Assembly: GCA_013138855.1 (NCBI GenBank)
Contig: WTBX01000217.1
Span: forward strand, 1-6,656
Direction: 5' to 3'
Length of the DNA: 6,656 nt
Origin: Methylococcaceae bacterium
GTDB lineage: Bacteria > Pseudomonadota > Gammaproteobacteria > Methylococcales > Methylomonadaceae
The position numbers and the translations under genes were made by a program. Of the stretch, positions 1-6,567 are shown piece after piece; the stretch's first letter is position 1; each line of letters opens with the position of its first letter. A model generated the notes under the pieces. The model saw nothing but the letters and a program-made list of their open reading frames with translations. It searched no databases and was not told the DNA's origin.

Positions 1-1
1 T

Positions 2-574
2 GAACGCATTTGGAGTCTTGGTTATAGCAGTCCAGAGCAGCTATCAACACAAGGCATCGAACAAACTCAATCCTCTGACCTCTACTCCCTCGCCGCCTGT
101 TTTTATTTCTTATTGTTTAATACTAAACCACCCGATTGTAAGCAACGTTTATTAAATGAGCCTAATCATAGCTTTTTAGAATTGCGTGACCATTATCCTG
201 AACCTTTACTCATCAGCCTTGATAAAGCTTATCAATTAGACCGTCAATTACGTTATGCCAATGCTACTCAATGGTTAGCGGATTTAGAAGAACGTTGTTT
301 AAAGTCGTGGTTTATTGGTCGAGAGCCTGTTATGGCGACTAAAGTGGTTTTGGAAGCTAATAATTCGTTAATTTCCAGAACCCATTTAGAAGTACGACAA
401 TACCCTAATTACTATCAACTCATAGACCATTCAACTAATGGCTGTTCGTTAATTCATACCGATGGACGTAAGGAAAAAATTGAAAATAGCATTAAGATAA
501 ATAATTTAGCCGTAGCAATAGATTTTGCAGGAAGTATTTACAACCTTAAGCAGTTATTGAAACATTTTAATTAG
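2..574 (+). CDS. Serine/threonine protein kinase with C-terminal FHA domain (5' end outside window)
   Basis: This is the last 190 residues of a eukaryotic-type Ser/Thr kinase fused to a phosphothreonine-binding FHA domain. The frame is open from base 2. It begins with GYSSPEQ, the APE-type motif of kinase subdomain VIII, followed by SSDLYSLA with the subdomain IX aspartate (Asp at bases 77-79), then an end-of-fold region rich in leucine and arginine. An FHA fold follows from about base 310: GR near residue 107, SRTH at 125-128 and STNG at 144-147, the classic FHA signature. A TTG at 113 could be taken as a start, but it lies inside kinase helix F, so it is rejected. The ATP-binding loop, HRD and DFG motifs lie upstream, so catalytic competence cannot be judged. 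Such proteins phosphorylate cytoplasmic targets, and the FHA part probably binds phosphorylated partners or the kinase itself. No substrate or phosphatase gene is visible. The gene stops with TAG and is followed by repeat DNA. Confidence 0.85.
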   Translation, partial: ERIWSLGYSSPEQLSTQGIEQTQSSDLYSLAACFYFLLFNTKPPDCKQRLLNEPNHSFLELRDHYPEPLLISLDKAYQLDRQLRYANATQWLADLEERCLKSWFIGREPVMATKVVLEANNSLISRTHLEVRQYPNYYQLIDHSTNGCSLIHTDGRKEKIENSIKINNLAVAIDFAGSIYNLKQLLKHFN

Positions 575-637
575 TGAAACTTACTAAACTTTAGTTTTAA
601 TCACGCTCTATCTTACTTACGTGTGCTAGCATGAGGA

Positions 638-658
638 GTGAAAAAACAAGTTTTTCAC
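638..658. repeat. Left palindromic end of the foldback element
   Basis: This is a near-palindrome: gtgaaaaa and tttttcac pair across a short acaag centre. It is the reverse complement of the right-end palindrome apart from one missing T, and it is preceded by gga, as the right copy is followed by tcc. Confidence 0.75.
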
Positions 659-699
659 GTTTGCAAATACTTCAACGTTATAGAATATAAAGGCGGAGT

Positions 700-719
700 C
701 CAATAGCTTTAGCTATTGG
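700..719. repeat. Small palindrome inside the foldback element
   Basis: ccaatagct at 700-708 and agctattgg at 711-719 are perfect reverse complements around a TT centre. The left half overlaps the inner inverted repeat at 695-712. The matching inner repeat on the right (887-904) lacks this second half, so the two sides are not symmetrical here. Confidence 0.7.
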
Positions 720-938
720 CGAGTTTCAAAAAGGGCTTTAGTTCTGTCTCTTCACACCCATAGCTAAAGAGGCTGTAAAAGTATTCGAGAAAACCACTAA
801 AAACAGCAAAAAATGCGCTGTAAGTTATTGATTCTTCGTTGCCGAAATGCGGTTTTTTGCCTAATTTGGGAGTACTTTTACAGGCTCTAAAGCTATTGGA
901 CTCCAAATTATAAGCTAATGTTTGGATTTGGAACGTCA

Positions 939-960
939 GTGAAAAAACTTGTTTTTTCAC
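939..960. repeat. 22-bp perfect palindrome, right end of the foldback element
   Basis: gtgaaaaaac and gttttttcac flank a TT centre with no mismatch (the centre pairs as C-TT-G). It is the intact version of the 638-658 palindrome. It ends about 145 bp before the histidine kinase start, so it could also shape transcription into that gene. It is not a classical intrinsic terminator, since the stem is A/T-rich and no T-run follows. Confidence 0.75.
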
Positions 961-1044
961 TCCAAACAACAAAAATGTTTACTGTCTACTATTTGGTTAT
1001 TTACAATTTTTGCGTAACACCCGTTATTTATAAAACAAAAACGT

Positions 1045-1079
1045 TCATACTTTCACAAAACCTTGAGAATAAAGTATGA
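1045..1079. promoter_or_regulatory. Inverted repeat in the leader of the histidine kinase gene
   Basis: tcatacttt (1045-1053) and aaagtatga (1071-1079) are perfect 9-bp reverse complements separated by 17 bases, ending 25 bases before the ATG. A two-fold site with half-sites 26 bp apart (centre to centre) suits a dimeric regulator or a leader hairpin. The function is not known. The half-site with one extra base (ttcatacttt) occurs again upstream of the pyrophosphatase gene at 4094-4103, without its mirror copy. Confidence 0.35.
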
Positions 1080-1091
1080 GGACTATTAAGT

Positions 1092-1096
1092 AGAGG
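1092..1096 (+). promoter_or_regulatory. Shine-Dalgarno sequence of the histidine kinase gene
   Basis: AGAGG lies 8 bases before the ATG at 1105, a normal spacing. It supports this start. It is the only one of the three complete genes here with a recognisable ribosome binding site. Confidence 0.65.
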
Positions 1097-1104
1097 TTAA
1101 ATCC

Positions 1105-3897
1105 ATGAGGTTATTTACTTTTAACATAAGAAATAAAATTATACTGTTAATGATTTTTTCAATCACTCTCTGTAGTTTTATTTTAGGTGCTTATTTTTTA
1201 AATCGCATCAAGCCCCTGTTAATTGAACATGAACTAATAACCTTAGAAAAAAGTATAGATTTATATAAAACCTCATTTAAAACACAAATTAAAGTCCTCG
1301 AAAAAGAATTATTAACGCTATCAAAAAATCCACTTATCACTCAAGTGAAAAATAATAGTGACAGCGTACACAACCAACAATGGAAAGAAAGTTTAGCGGT
1401 TATTTTTAAAGATTTTTTGCAGACTAACCCTAATTATTTATCTATTCATTACATTGCCATTAATGAAAATAATTATCAGGAAATAATTAGATTAAATAGG
1501 TATGACGACAACATTATTAATACCCGTATAGAAAGTTCGTTAACTATAAATGAAGGTTTTATAAAAAAAGCCATGCAGTTAAAATCTGATGAAGTTTATT
1601 TATCAGATTTATTTTTAAATCCTAAAAGTAACACGATAACTCAAGCGCATTTTCCTGTAATTCGCATAGCAACACCGCTAATAGATACAAATTCTAAACC
1701 TTTAGCCATTATTATTGCAGAGCAAAATGCTCAAAACTTATTAATAGATAACCATCCTATTGAGTCATCATTTTATGTGGCTAATCAGGAAGGTATTTAT
1801 CTATTTCATGCTGACCCAAATAAAAAACCTAGCTTCGATTTAAGTTTACAGCGTAATATTCAAAAAGATTTTCCAGAAACAGTATCAATGTTTGCCATGG
1901 ACAATCACTTAGCGACCAAAATGCTACTTTATCCAAGTCAACAGCAATCACACTATACTTTTTTTTCTAAACTACATCATAGTACCCACAACCCAGAATA
2001 TTTTTTAGCCCTAGTTTTATCTGAAACCGCCGTAAGTTTATCTGAAAAAGCGGAGGAAAAATTTTATAACTTAATCGGGGTGTTACTCATTGTTATTATC
2101 AGTTTTATATTATTAAGTTATTTTTTTATTCTAAAATTAACAGAGCCTTTTAAAGAGCTAGTTTCAGCATCCAATGCGTTAAGCTCTGATTTTTCTACTA
2201 TTAATTTTCCAACTGATTCAAATGATGAACTGGCTGAATTAGCTCGATCGCTTGAAAATATGAATAAAAAAATTATTCAACAAAATGAATCTTTGAAAAA
2301 CAGCGAGTCAATGAGTCGTTCAATCATGAATAATATGAGTGATGCATTAATGACTTTAACGCCAGAAGGCTTGATTCATACTTTTAATTCCACAGCCGAA
2401 AATTTATTTTCTTATTCGAAAGATGAAATAAAAGGACAAAAAGCGTCTATATTAATTCCAGAACTTCAAGTCATTAGCATACAGTCAAATGTTGAATTCA
2501 ATGGTGTAAGCAAAAATGGTTCTAATCTTCCTTTAGAGGTTTCTATTACAGATATGAAATTAGAGTATAGAAAAACAGATGCTAAAAAGTTTTTTATTAT
2601 TTTATGTCGAAATATAGACGCTAGAAAAAGAGCTGAAGAACAAATTAAAAGAGCGGGTCAACTTGCTCTTGCTTCCAAGGTAGAAGCCGAAAAAGCAAAT
2701 AAAGCTAAAACTCAATTTCTTTCACGAATGAGTCATGAATTTAGAACTCCCTTAAATGCAGTTTTAGGATTTTCTCAAATATTATTAATGGATGAAGAAT
2801 TAGATGAGGAATCGATGATTCGACCTATTTATGATTCAGGCACTCATTTATTGGAAATGGTGAATGATGTTTTAGATATTTCAAATATGGAAATGGGCTC
2901 AATGAGTTTTGTTTTAGAAACAGTTGAGTTAACGTCCCTTCTTAGAGAAGTTTACAAGCAATCACTTGAGTTAGCAAAAACTACTGAAACAGAAATTCAG
3001 CTTTCAATTAAAAATGCTCAATCCGAGATCTTTATTAAAGTAGATAAAGAAAGGTTAAAGCAGGTTTTATTAAATATTATTTCTAATGCAATTAAGTTTA
3101 ATCGTGAGAATGGCAAAATTATTTTATCAATGCGTCAATTAAATGATGAAAAAGTCGGAATTTCAATTAAAGATCATGGTATAGGGATTGACAGAGATAA
3201 TCTGGATTTAATTTTTAGTCCCTTTGAAAGATTAAACGCTTATGATCTTGGTGTCGATGGTTTAGGGGTAGGCTTAACAATAGCGAAGCAATTAACAGAA
3301 AAAATGGGAGGTATTATTGGGGTTGAAAGTGCGAAAGAAGTTGGTTCTCGATTTTATGTTACTTTTCCTATTTGCGAGCCTGATGAAAAGTATTTAATGA
3401 TGACCGAATTAAAAAATACTGAAAATGATATTAACCTTTCGATAGAAAGGCCCGTAACCATTCTTTATATAGAAGATGATACTATTAATCTTACCTTTAT
3501 GGCTAAAGTCTTAGGAAAGTATTCTAATATTAAATTTATTCCTGCCAATAATCCGATGATAGGAATTAATTTCGCACGAAAACAAACACCTGATTTAGTT
3601 TTATTGGATTTACATTTACCAGAGATTAATGGCTTTGAAGTATTTGAATGCTTAAAAAGTTACCCAACCATGCAACATGTTCCAGTAATTGCAATAACTG
3701 CCAGTAAGGAAAAAGAAGATATAGATAAGGCGATGGAGTTGGGATTTTATGCTTATATCGTAAAGCCTATTAAAACAGAGGAATTATATAAAACCATTTC
3801 TGAGGCCTTACATTATGGATACGAAACTAAAAAACGCTACGATGGAGAAGATCGACGTAAAAGCCATGATAGACGCAAAGGCGATAGACGAAAATAA
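1105..3897 (+). CDS. Hybrid sensor histidine kinase: Cache-like sensor, HAMP, PAS, HisKA, HATPase, REC
   Basis: This is a 930-aa inner-membrane hybrid kinase. A membrane segment at about 11-33 and another at about 321-343 enclose a periplasmic sensor of about 285 residues. Features such as YQEIIRLNRYDDN, RIATPLID and GIYLFHADP resemble double-Cache sensors. HAMP follows (about 341-395), then PAS (about 401-510) and a short coiled coil. The H-box has phospho-accepting His544 (SHEFRTPLN). The ATP domain has its N-box at 657-666 (Asn661), G1 with Asp690-x-Gly692-x-Gly694, an F-box at 704-707 and G2 GLGVGL at 719-724. The receiver domain (about 783-900) has acidic Asp791/Asp792, phospho-accepting Asp835, Thr865 and Lys888. 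All key residues are present, so kinase and receiver should be active. The protein ends in a basic tail with three DRRK units. The start is supported by a ribosome binding site. There is no DNA-binding output domain, and no HPt or response-regulator gene in view, so the ligand and downstream partner are unknown. The gene looks AT-richer than ettA. Confidence 0.95.
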   Translation: MRLFTFNIRNKIILLMIFSITLCSFILGAYFLNRIKPLLIEHELITLEKSIDLYKTSFKTQIKVLEKELLTLSKNPLITQVKNNSDSVHNQQWKESLAVIFKDFLQTNPNYLSIHYIAINENNYQEIIRLNRYDDNIINTRIESSLTINEGFIKKAMQLKSDEVYLSDLFLNPKSNTITQAHFPVIRIATPLIDTNSKPLAIIIAEQNAQNLLIDNHPIESSFYVANQEGIYLFHADPNKKPSFDLSLQRNIQKDFPETVSMFAMDNHLATKMLLYPSQQQSHYTFFSKLHHSTHNPEYFLALVLSETAVSLSEKAEEKFYNLIGVLLIVIISFILLSYFFILKLTEPFKELVSASNALSSDFSTINFPTDSNDELAELARSLENMNKKIIQQNESLKNSESMSRSIMNNMSDALMTLTPEGLIHTFNSTAENLFSYSKDEIKGQKASILIPELQVISIQSNVEFNGVSKNGSNLPLEVSITDMKLEYRKTDAKKFFIILCRNIDARKRAEEQIKRAGQLALASKVEAEKANKAKTQFLSRMSHEFRTPLNAVLGFSQILLMDEELDEESMIRPIYDSGTHLLEMVNDVLDISNMEMGSMSFVLETVELTSLLREVYKQSLELAKTTETEIQLSIKNAQSEIFIKVDKERLKQVLLNIISNAIKFNRENGKIILSMRQLNDEKVGISIKDHGIGIDRDNLDLIFSPFERLNAYDLGVDGLGVGLTIAKQLTEKMGGIIGVESAKEVGSRFYVTFPICEPDEKYLMMTELKNTENDINLSIERPVTILYIEDDTINLTFMAKVLGKYSNIKFIPANNPMIGINFARKQTPDLVLLDLHLPEINGFEVFECLKSYPTMQHVPVIAITASKEKEDIDKAMELGFYAYIVKPIKTEELYKTISEALHYGYETKKRYDGEDRRKSHDRRKGDRRK

Positions 3898-3931
3898 TGC
3901 TCCCATCTAAAAATAATCACCCATTTTATAA

Positions 3932-4001
3932 ACCATGAAGAACATAAAGATTTCAATTCCTTATACTTCATGTTCTTCATGCGCTTCATGCGCTTCATGG
4001 T
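3932..4001. repeat. Hairpin built from 9-bp cttcatgNN units
   Basis: Four 9-bp units lie head to tail at 3966-4001: cttcatgtt, cttcatgcg, cttcatgcg, cttcatggt. Two units lie in the opposite orientation at 3932-3949: accatgaag and aacataaag. The left pair is the reverse complement of the first and last right units, with one mismatch, so the two cttcatgcg units are extra on the right side. The transcript could fold into a hairpin with a 16-base loop and an 18-base bulge, or slip between registers. It starts 34 bases after the histidine kinase stop. No T-run follows, so it is not a standard terminator. It is probably a dispersed extragenic palindrome; copies elsewhere in the genome cannot be checked here. 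Confidence 0.75.
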
Positions 4002-4140
4002 CAAAATATAGATCGCTTAAAATTATAAGGTGAAGTAAACCGCTCGAATTGAGCTTCAAAATGCCAGATCATCACGTATTTAGAAGCATAACTTTCATAC
4101 TTTAATTACAAAATTATCAACTACTTATTAAAAAATATTC

Positions 4141-4755
4141 ATGAATTTAAAACATAAAGCACATCCTTGGCATGGAATTAGTGGCGGAAAAAATAGCCCT
4201 ACCGTTGTGACAGCCTTTATCGAAATTGTACCGTCTGATACGGTGAAGTATGAAATAGATAAAGCCAGCGGTTACTTAAAGGTAGATAGACCCCAAAAAT
4301 TTTCAAATGTTATTCCTGCTCTTTATGGTTTTATTCCGCAAACCTATTGTTCGGATAAAGTCGCAGAGTATGCTCGGTTAAAATCAGGTAGGGAAATTAT
4401 TCAAGGCGATAAAGATCCGCTTGATATTTGTGTATTAAGTGAACGTACTATTACACATGGTAATATCATTTTAGAAGCAATTCCTATTGGAGGCTTTCGC
4501 TTATTAGACAGAGGGGAAGCCGATGATAAAATTATTGCGGTCATGAAAGGTGATGAACTTCACGAACAATGGCACGATATTTCTGATTGTCCTAATTCCT
4601 ATATTGATCGCCTTAAACATTATTTTTTGACCTATAAAAACCTACCAGGTGAAGAAATTACCTGCGACATTATTAGCACTTATGGCAAAAAAGAAGCCCA
4701 TGAAGTCATCAACCATTCAATAGAAGATTATAAAAACTATAGCCTTAATTGTTAA
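4141..4755 (+). CDS. ppa: Inorganic pyrophosphatase, family I
   Basis: This soluble cytoplasmic enzyme hydrolyses pyrophosphate to two phosphates with Mg2+, pulling biosynthetic reactions such as nucleic acid and tRNA charging forward. The 204-aa protein contains the family I core: KYEID (36-40), DRP (49-51), YGFIPQTYC (62-70), DKDPLD (90-95) and the LLDRGEADDK stretch (121-130). By reading against E. coli PPase, the active-site residues map as Lys36, Glu38, Arg50, Tyr62, Asp90, Asp92, Asp95, Asp123, Asp128, Lys130, Tyr165 and Lys166. All are present. It is about 29 residues longer than the 175-aa E. coli protein. Most of this is an insert of about 18 residues between YGFIPQTYC and DKDPLD plus a longer N-terminus, which matches a known longer family I subgroup. 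The ATG fits that subgroup's HPWHGIS start region, but no Shine-Dalgarno sequence precedes it. ettA follows 60 bp later on the same strand. Confidence 0.95.
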   Translation: MNLKHKAHPWHGISGGKNSPTVVTAFIEIVPSDTVKYEIDKASGYLKVDRPQKFSNVIPALYGFIPQTYCSDKVAEYARLKSGREIIQGDKDPLDICVLSERTITHGNIILEAIPIGGFRLLDRGEADDKIIAVMKGDELHEQWHDISDCPNSYIDRLKHYFLTYKNLPGEEITCDIISTYGKKEAHEVINHSIEDYKNYSLNC

Positions 4756-4815
4756 AATAGCTTCCCTTAAAAGAACGTGAAATAATAAACCTTTCCTCTA
4801 TTAATAATTAAAACA

Positions 4816-6480
4816 ATGGCGCAATATATTTATTCTATGAATCGGGTCGGTAAAATCGTACCACCCAAAAAATATATCCTCAAAGATATATCCCTTTCGT
4901 TTTTTCCGGGTGCAAAAATCGGCGTACTCGGTTTAAATGGCTCAGGTAAATCAACTTTACTACGCATCATGGCGGGGTTAGATACTGATATTCTAGGTGA
5001 AGCAATTCCCCAAAAAGGCATTAATATTGGTTATTTATCCCAAGAACCGCAATTAGACCCCGAAAAAGATGTGCGCGGTAATGTTGAAGAAGCCGTTGCC
5101 GATGTAAAAAAATCTTTAGCAGCGTTAGATGCAGTTTATGCAGCTTATGCAGAACCCGATGCCGACTTTGATAAACTCGCTGCCGAGCAAGCAAAATTAG
5201 AAGATGTGATTAATGCCTGTGATGGTCATAACCTAGATCGTAAATTAGAAGTTGCTGCCGATGCTCTAAGATTACCTCCTTGGGATGCAGATGTTACTAA
5301 ATTATCAGGGGGGGAAAAACGCCGTGTCGCTCTATGCCGCTTATTATTATCGAATCCAGATATGTTATTACTGGATGAGCCGACTAACCATTTAGATGCT
5401 GAATCGGTAGCATGGTTAGAACGCTTTCTTCATGACTTTACAGGCACAGTGGTCGCGGTAACGCATGATAGATATTTCTTAGATAATGTCGCTGGCTGGA
5501 TTTTAGAACTAGATAGGGGCATGGGGATTCCGTGGGAAGGTAATTATTCTAATTGGCTGGAGCAAAAAGAAAAACGCTTAGAGCAAGAAGAACGTCAAGA
5601 AACGTCACGCATGAAAGCGATGAAAGCGGAATTAGAATGGGTACGCACCAATCCTAAAGGTCGTCATGCAAAAAGCAAAGCCCGTTTAGCGCGTTTTGAT
5701 GAATTATCGTCTAAAGAATTTCAAAAACGTAATGAAACTCAAGAAATTTATATTCCACCTGGCCCGCGTTTAGGTGATGTCGTTATTGAAGTTGATAATG
5801 TCAGAAAATCCTTTGGTGATAAATTATTAGTCAATGATTTGAGTTTCAAGTTACCAGCGGGCGGTATTGTGGGAATTATCGGTGCGAATGGTGCGGGTAA
5901 AACGACTTTATTTAGAATGATGGCGGGCTTTGAACAGCCTGATGACGGTACCGTTCGTTTAGGTGAAACCGTAGAATTGGCCTATGTTGACCAGTTGCGC
6001 GATGACATGGACGATAAAAAAACCGTCTGGGAAGAAATTTCTGAGGGTTTAGATATAGTCACCGTTGGGACATATGAAACCCCTTCGCGCTCTTATGTAG
6101 GACGTTTTAATTTTAAAGGCGGCGACCAACAAAAGCGTATTGGCGATTTATCAGGTGGTGAGCGTAATCGAGTCCATTTAGCGAAGTTATTAAAACAAGG
6201 CGGTAATGTTTTACTACTCGATGAGCCAACTAATGATTTAGATGTGGAAACTTTAAGAGCCTTAGAAGATGCTATTTTAACTTTTCCTGGTTGTGCGGTA
6301 GTTATTTCGCATGATCGCTGGTTCTTAGATCGTATTGCAACTCACATGTTAGCCTTTGAAGGCGATAGTGAAGTAGTGTGGTTTGAAGGCAATTATGAAG
6401 ATTATGAACTTGATCGTCATAAACGCTTAGGGACAGACGCAGATAATCCTCAGCGTATCAAATATAAAAAATTAGGTTAG
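4816..6480 (+). CDS. ettA: Energy-dependent translational throttle protein EttA (ABC-F ATPase)
   Basis: This soluble ABC-F protein has two ATPase domains and no membrane segment. In E. coli, EttA binds the ribosomal E site and gates the move into elongation according to the ATP/ADP ratio. The 554 residues nearly match the E. coli length of 555. Domain 1 has Walker A GLNGSGKST (39-47), Q-loop Gln76, an arm insertion at about 95-140, signature LSGGE (163-167), Walker B with catalytic Glu188, and His217. The linker at about 242-322 is the tRNA-interaction motif of ABC-F proteins, with basic PKGRHAKSKARL. Domain 2 has Walker A GANGAGKTT (356-364), Gln393, LSGGE (445-449), catalytic Glu470 and His499. 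Glu188 and Glu470 fall at the same numbers as in E. coli EttA, which supports the subfamily call over Uup or ABC-F resistance proteins. No clear ribosome binding site precedes the ATG; the region is AT-rich. Confidence 0.97.
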   Translation: MAQYIYSMNRVGKIVPPKKYILKDISLSFFPGAKIGVLGLNGSGKSTLLRIMAGLDTDILGEAIPQKGINIGYLSQEPQLDPEKDVRGNVEEAVADVKKSLAALDAVYAAYAEPDADFDKLAAEQAKLEDVINACDGHNLDRKLEVAADALRLPPWDADVTKLSGGEKRRVALCRLLLSNPDMLLLDEPTNHLDAESVAWLERFLHDFTGTVVAVTHDRYFLDNVAGWILELDRGMGIPWEGNYSNWLEQKEKRLEQEERQETSRMKAMKAELEWVRTNPKGRHAKSKARLARFDELSSKEFQKRNETQEIYIPPGPRLGDVVIEVDNVRKSFGDKLLVNDLSFKLPAGGIVGIIGANGAGKTTLFRMMAGFEQPDDGTVRLGETVELAYVDQLRDDMDDKKTVWEEISEGLDIVTVGTYETPSRSYVGRFNFKGGDQQKRIGDLSGGERNRVHLAKLLKQGGNVLLLDEPTNDLDVETLRALEDAILTFPGCAVVISHDRWFLDRIATHMLAFEGDSEVVWFEGNYEDYELDRHKRLGTDADNPQRIKYKKLG

Positions 6481-6495
6481 TCGTTTAACATCAGG

Positions 6496-6522
6496 CCTTG
6501 AAGGTTTTTAAAACCTTCAAGG
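6496..6522. repeat. Hairpin with 13-bp perfect arms after ettA
   Basis: ccttgaaggtttt (6496-6508) and aaaaccttcaagg (6510-6522) are perfect reverse complements around a single T. It begins 16 bases after the ettA stop. The stem could slow or end transcription or protect the mRNA 3' end, but no T-run follows on the + strand, so it is not a textbook intrinsic terminator. It may instead be a dispersed extragenic palindrome. Confidence 0.65.
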
Positions 6523-6567
6523 TCTACTCTAAGTAACTATTCATAAGTCTTCTAACATTTTGATAAA

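Larger units (their letters stand above)
635..963. repeat. 329-bp foldback element with nested inverted repeats (MITE-like)
   Basis: Four inverted-repeat pairs are nested in order. The outermost is 635-658 with 939-963 (24 of 25 positions, one base missing on the left). Next is 695-712 with 887-904 (18/18). Then 769-786 with 870-887 (16/18, one mismatch being a possible G-U pair). The innermost is 806-813 with 853-860 (gcaaaaaa/ttttttgc, 8/8). The DNA between the first two pairs (659-694 and 905-938) also looks like a diverged inverted copy. The left half has about 56 extra bases (713-768) relative to the right half. The outer arms are themselves palindromic, and bases 700-719 form another small palindrome. 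Size and structure suit a non-autonomous transposable element or a long structured transcript. I see no transposase and no clear target-site duplication in the flanks (gcatga on the left, aaacaa on the right). Calling it mobile is inference. Confidence 0.7.
575..1104. other. 530-bp intergenic region, mostly a foldback repeat
   Basis: There is no convincing gene here. Bases 575-634 are AT-rich with only weak short hairpins (for example aaact/agttt around 586-597). Bases 635-963 are the foldback element described separately. Bases 964-1104 form the leader of the histidine kinase gene. That leader has a possible -10 (TATAAA, 1029-1034) without a properly spaced -35, and a loose TTTACA (1000-1005) / TATTTA (1025-1030) pair with a 19-bp spacer. 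Neither is good enough to call a promoter. An inverted repeat at 1045-1079 is listed separately. A minus-strand reading frame crosses 709-972 but is not accepted as a gene. Confidence 0.7.

Noticed and set aside
113..574. 153-aa FHA-like protein starting at TTG
   Set aside because: The frame is open upstream to base 2 and encodes kinase motifs, so the TTG is internal to a larger gene.
635..963. Intact insertion sequence
   Set aside because: The element is only 329 bp, encodes no transposase and shows no clear target duplication, so only a non-autonomous or decayed element can be supported.
709..972. Minus-strand 87-codon reading frame in the foldback element
   Set aside because: It lies fully inside inverted-repeat DNA, starts at a TTG within the end region, has no recognisable domain, and its composition follows the repeat. 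It is more likely an accidental frame.
1000..1034. Sigma-70 promoter for the histidine kinase gene
   Set aside because: The candidate hexamers (TTTACA with TATTTA, or TATAAA alone) have poor spacing or poor matches, and such hexamers are common in DNA this AT-rich.
3966..4001. CRISPR array from the repeated 9-bp units
   Set aside because: Units are only 9 bp, directly adjacent with no spacers, and pair with reversed units nearby. This is a hairpin repeat, not a CRISPR.
4830..5021. Minus-strand 63-codon reading frame
   Set aside because: It overlaps the well-conserved start of ettA, including Walker A, on the opposite strand and has no motif of its own. It is a shadow of ettA.
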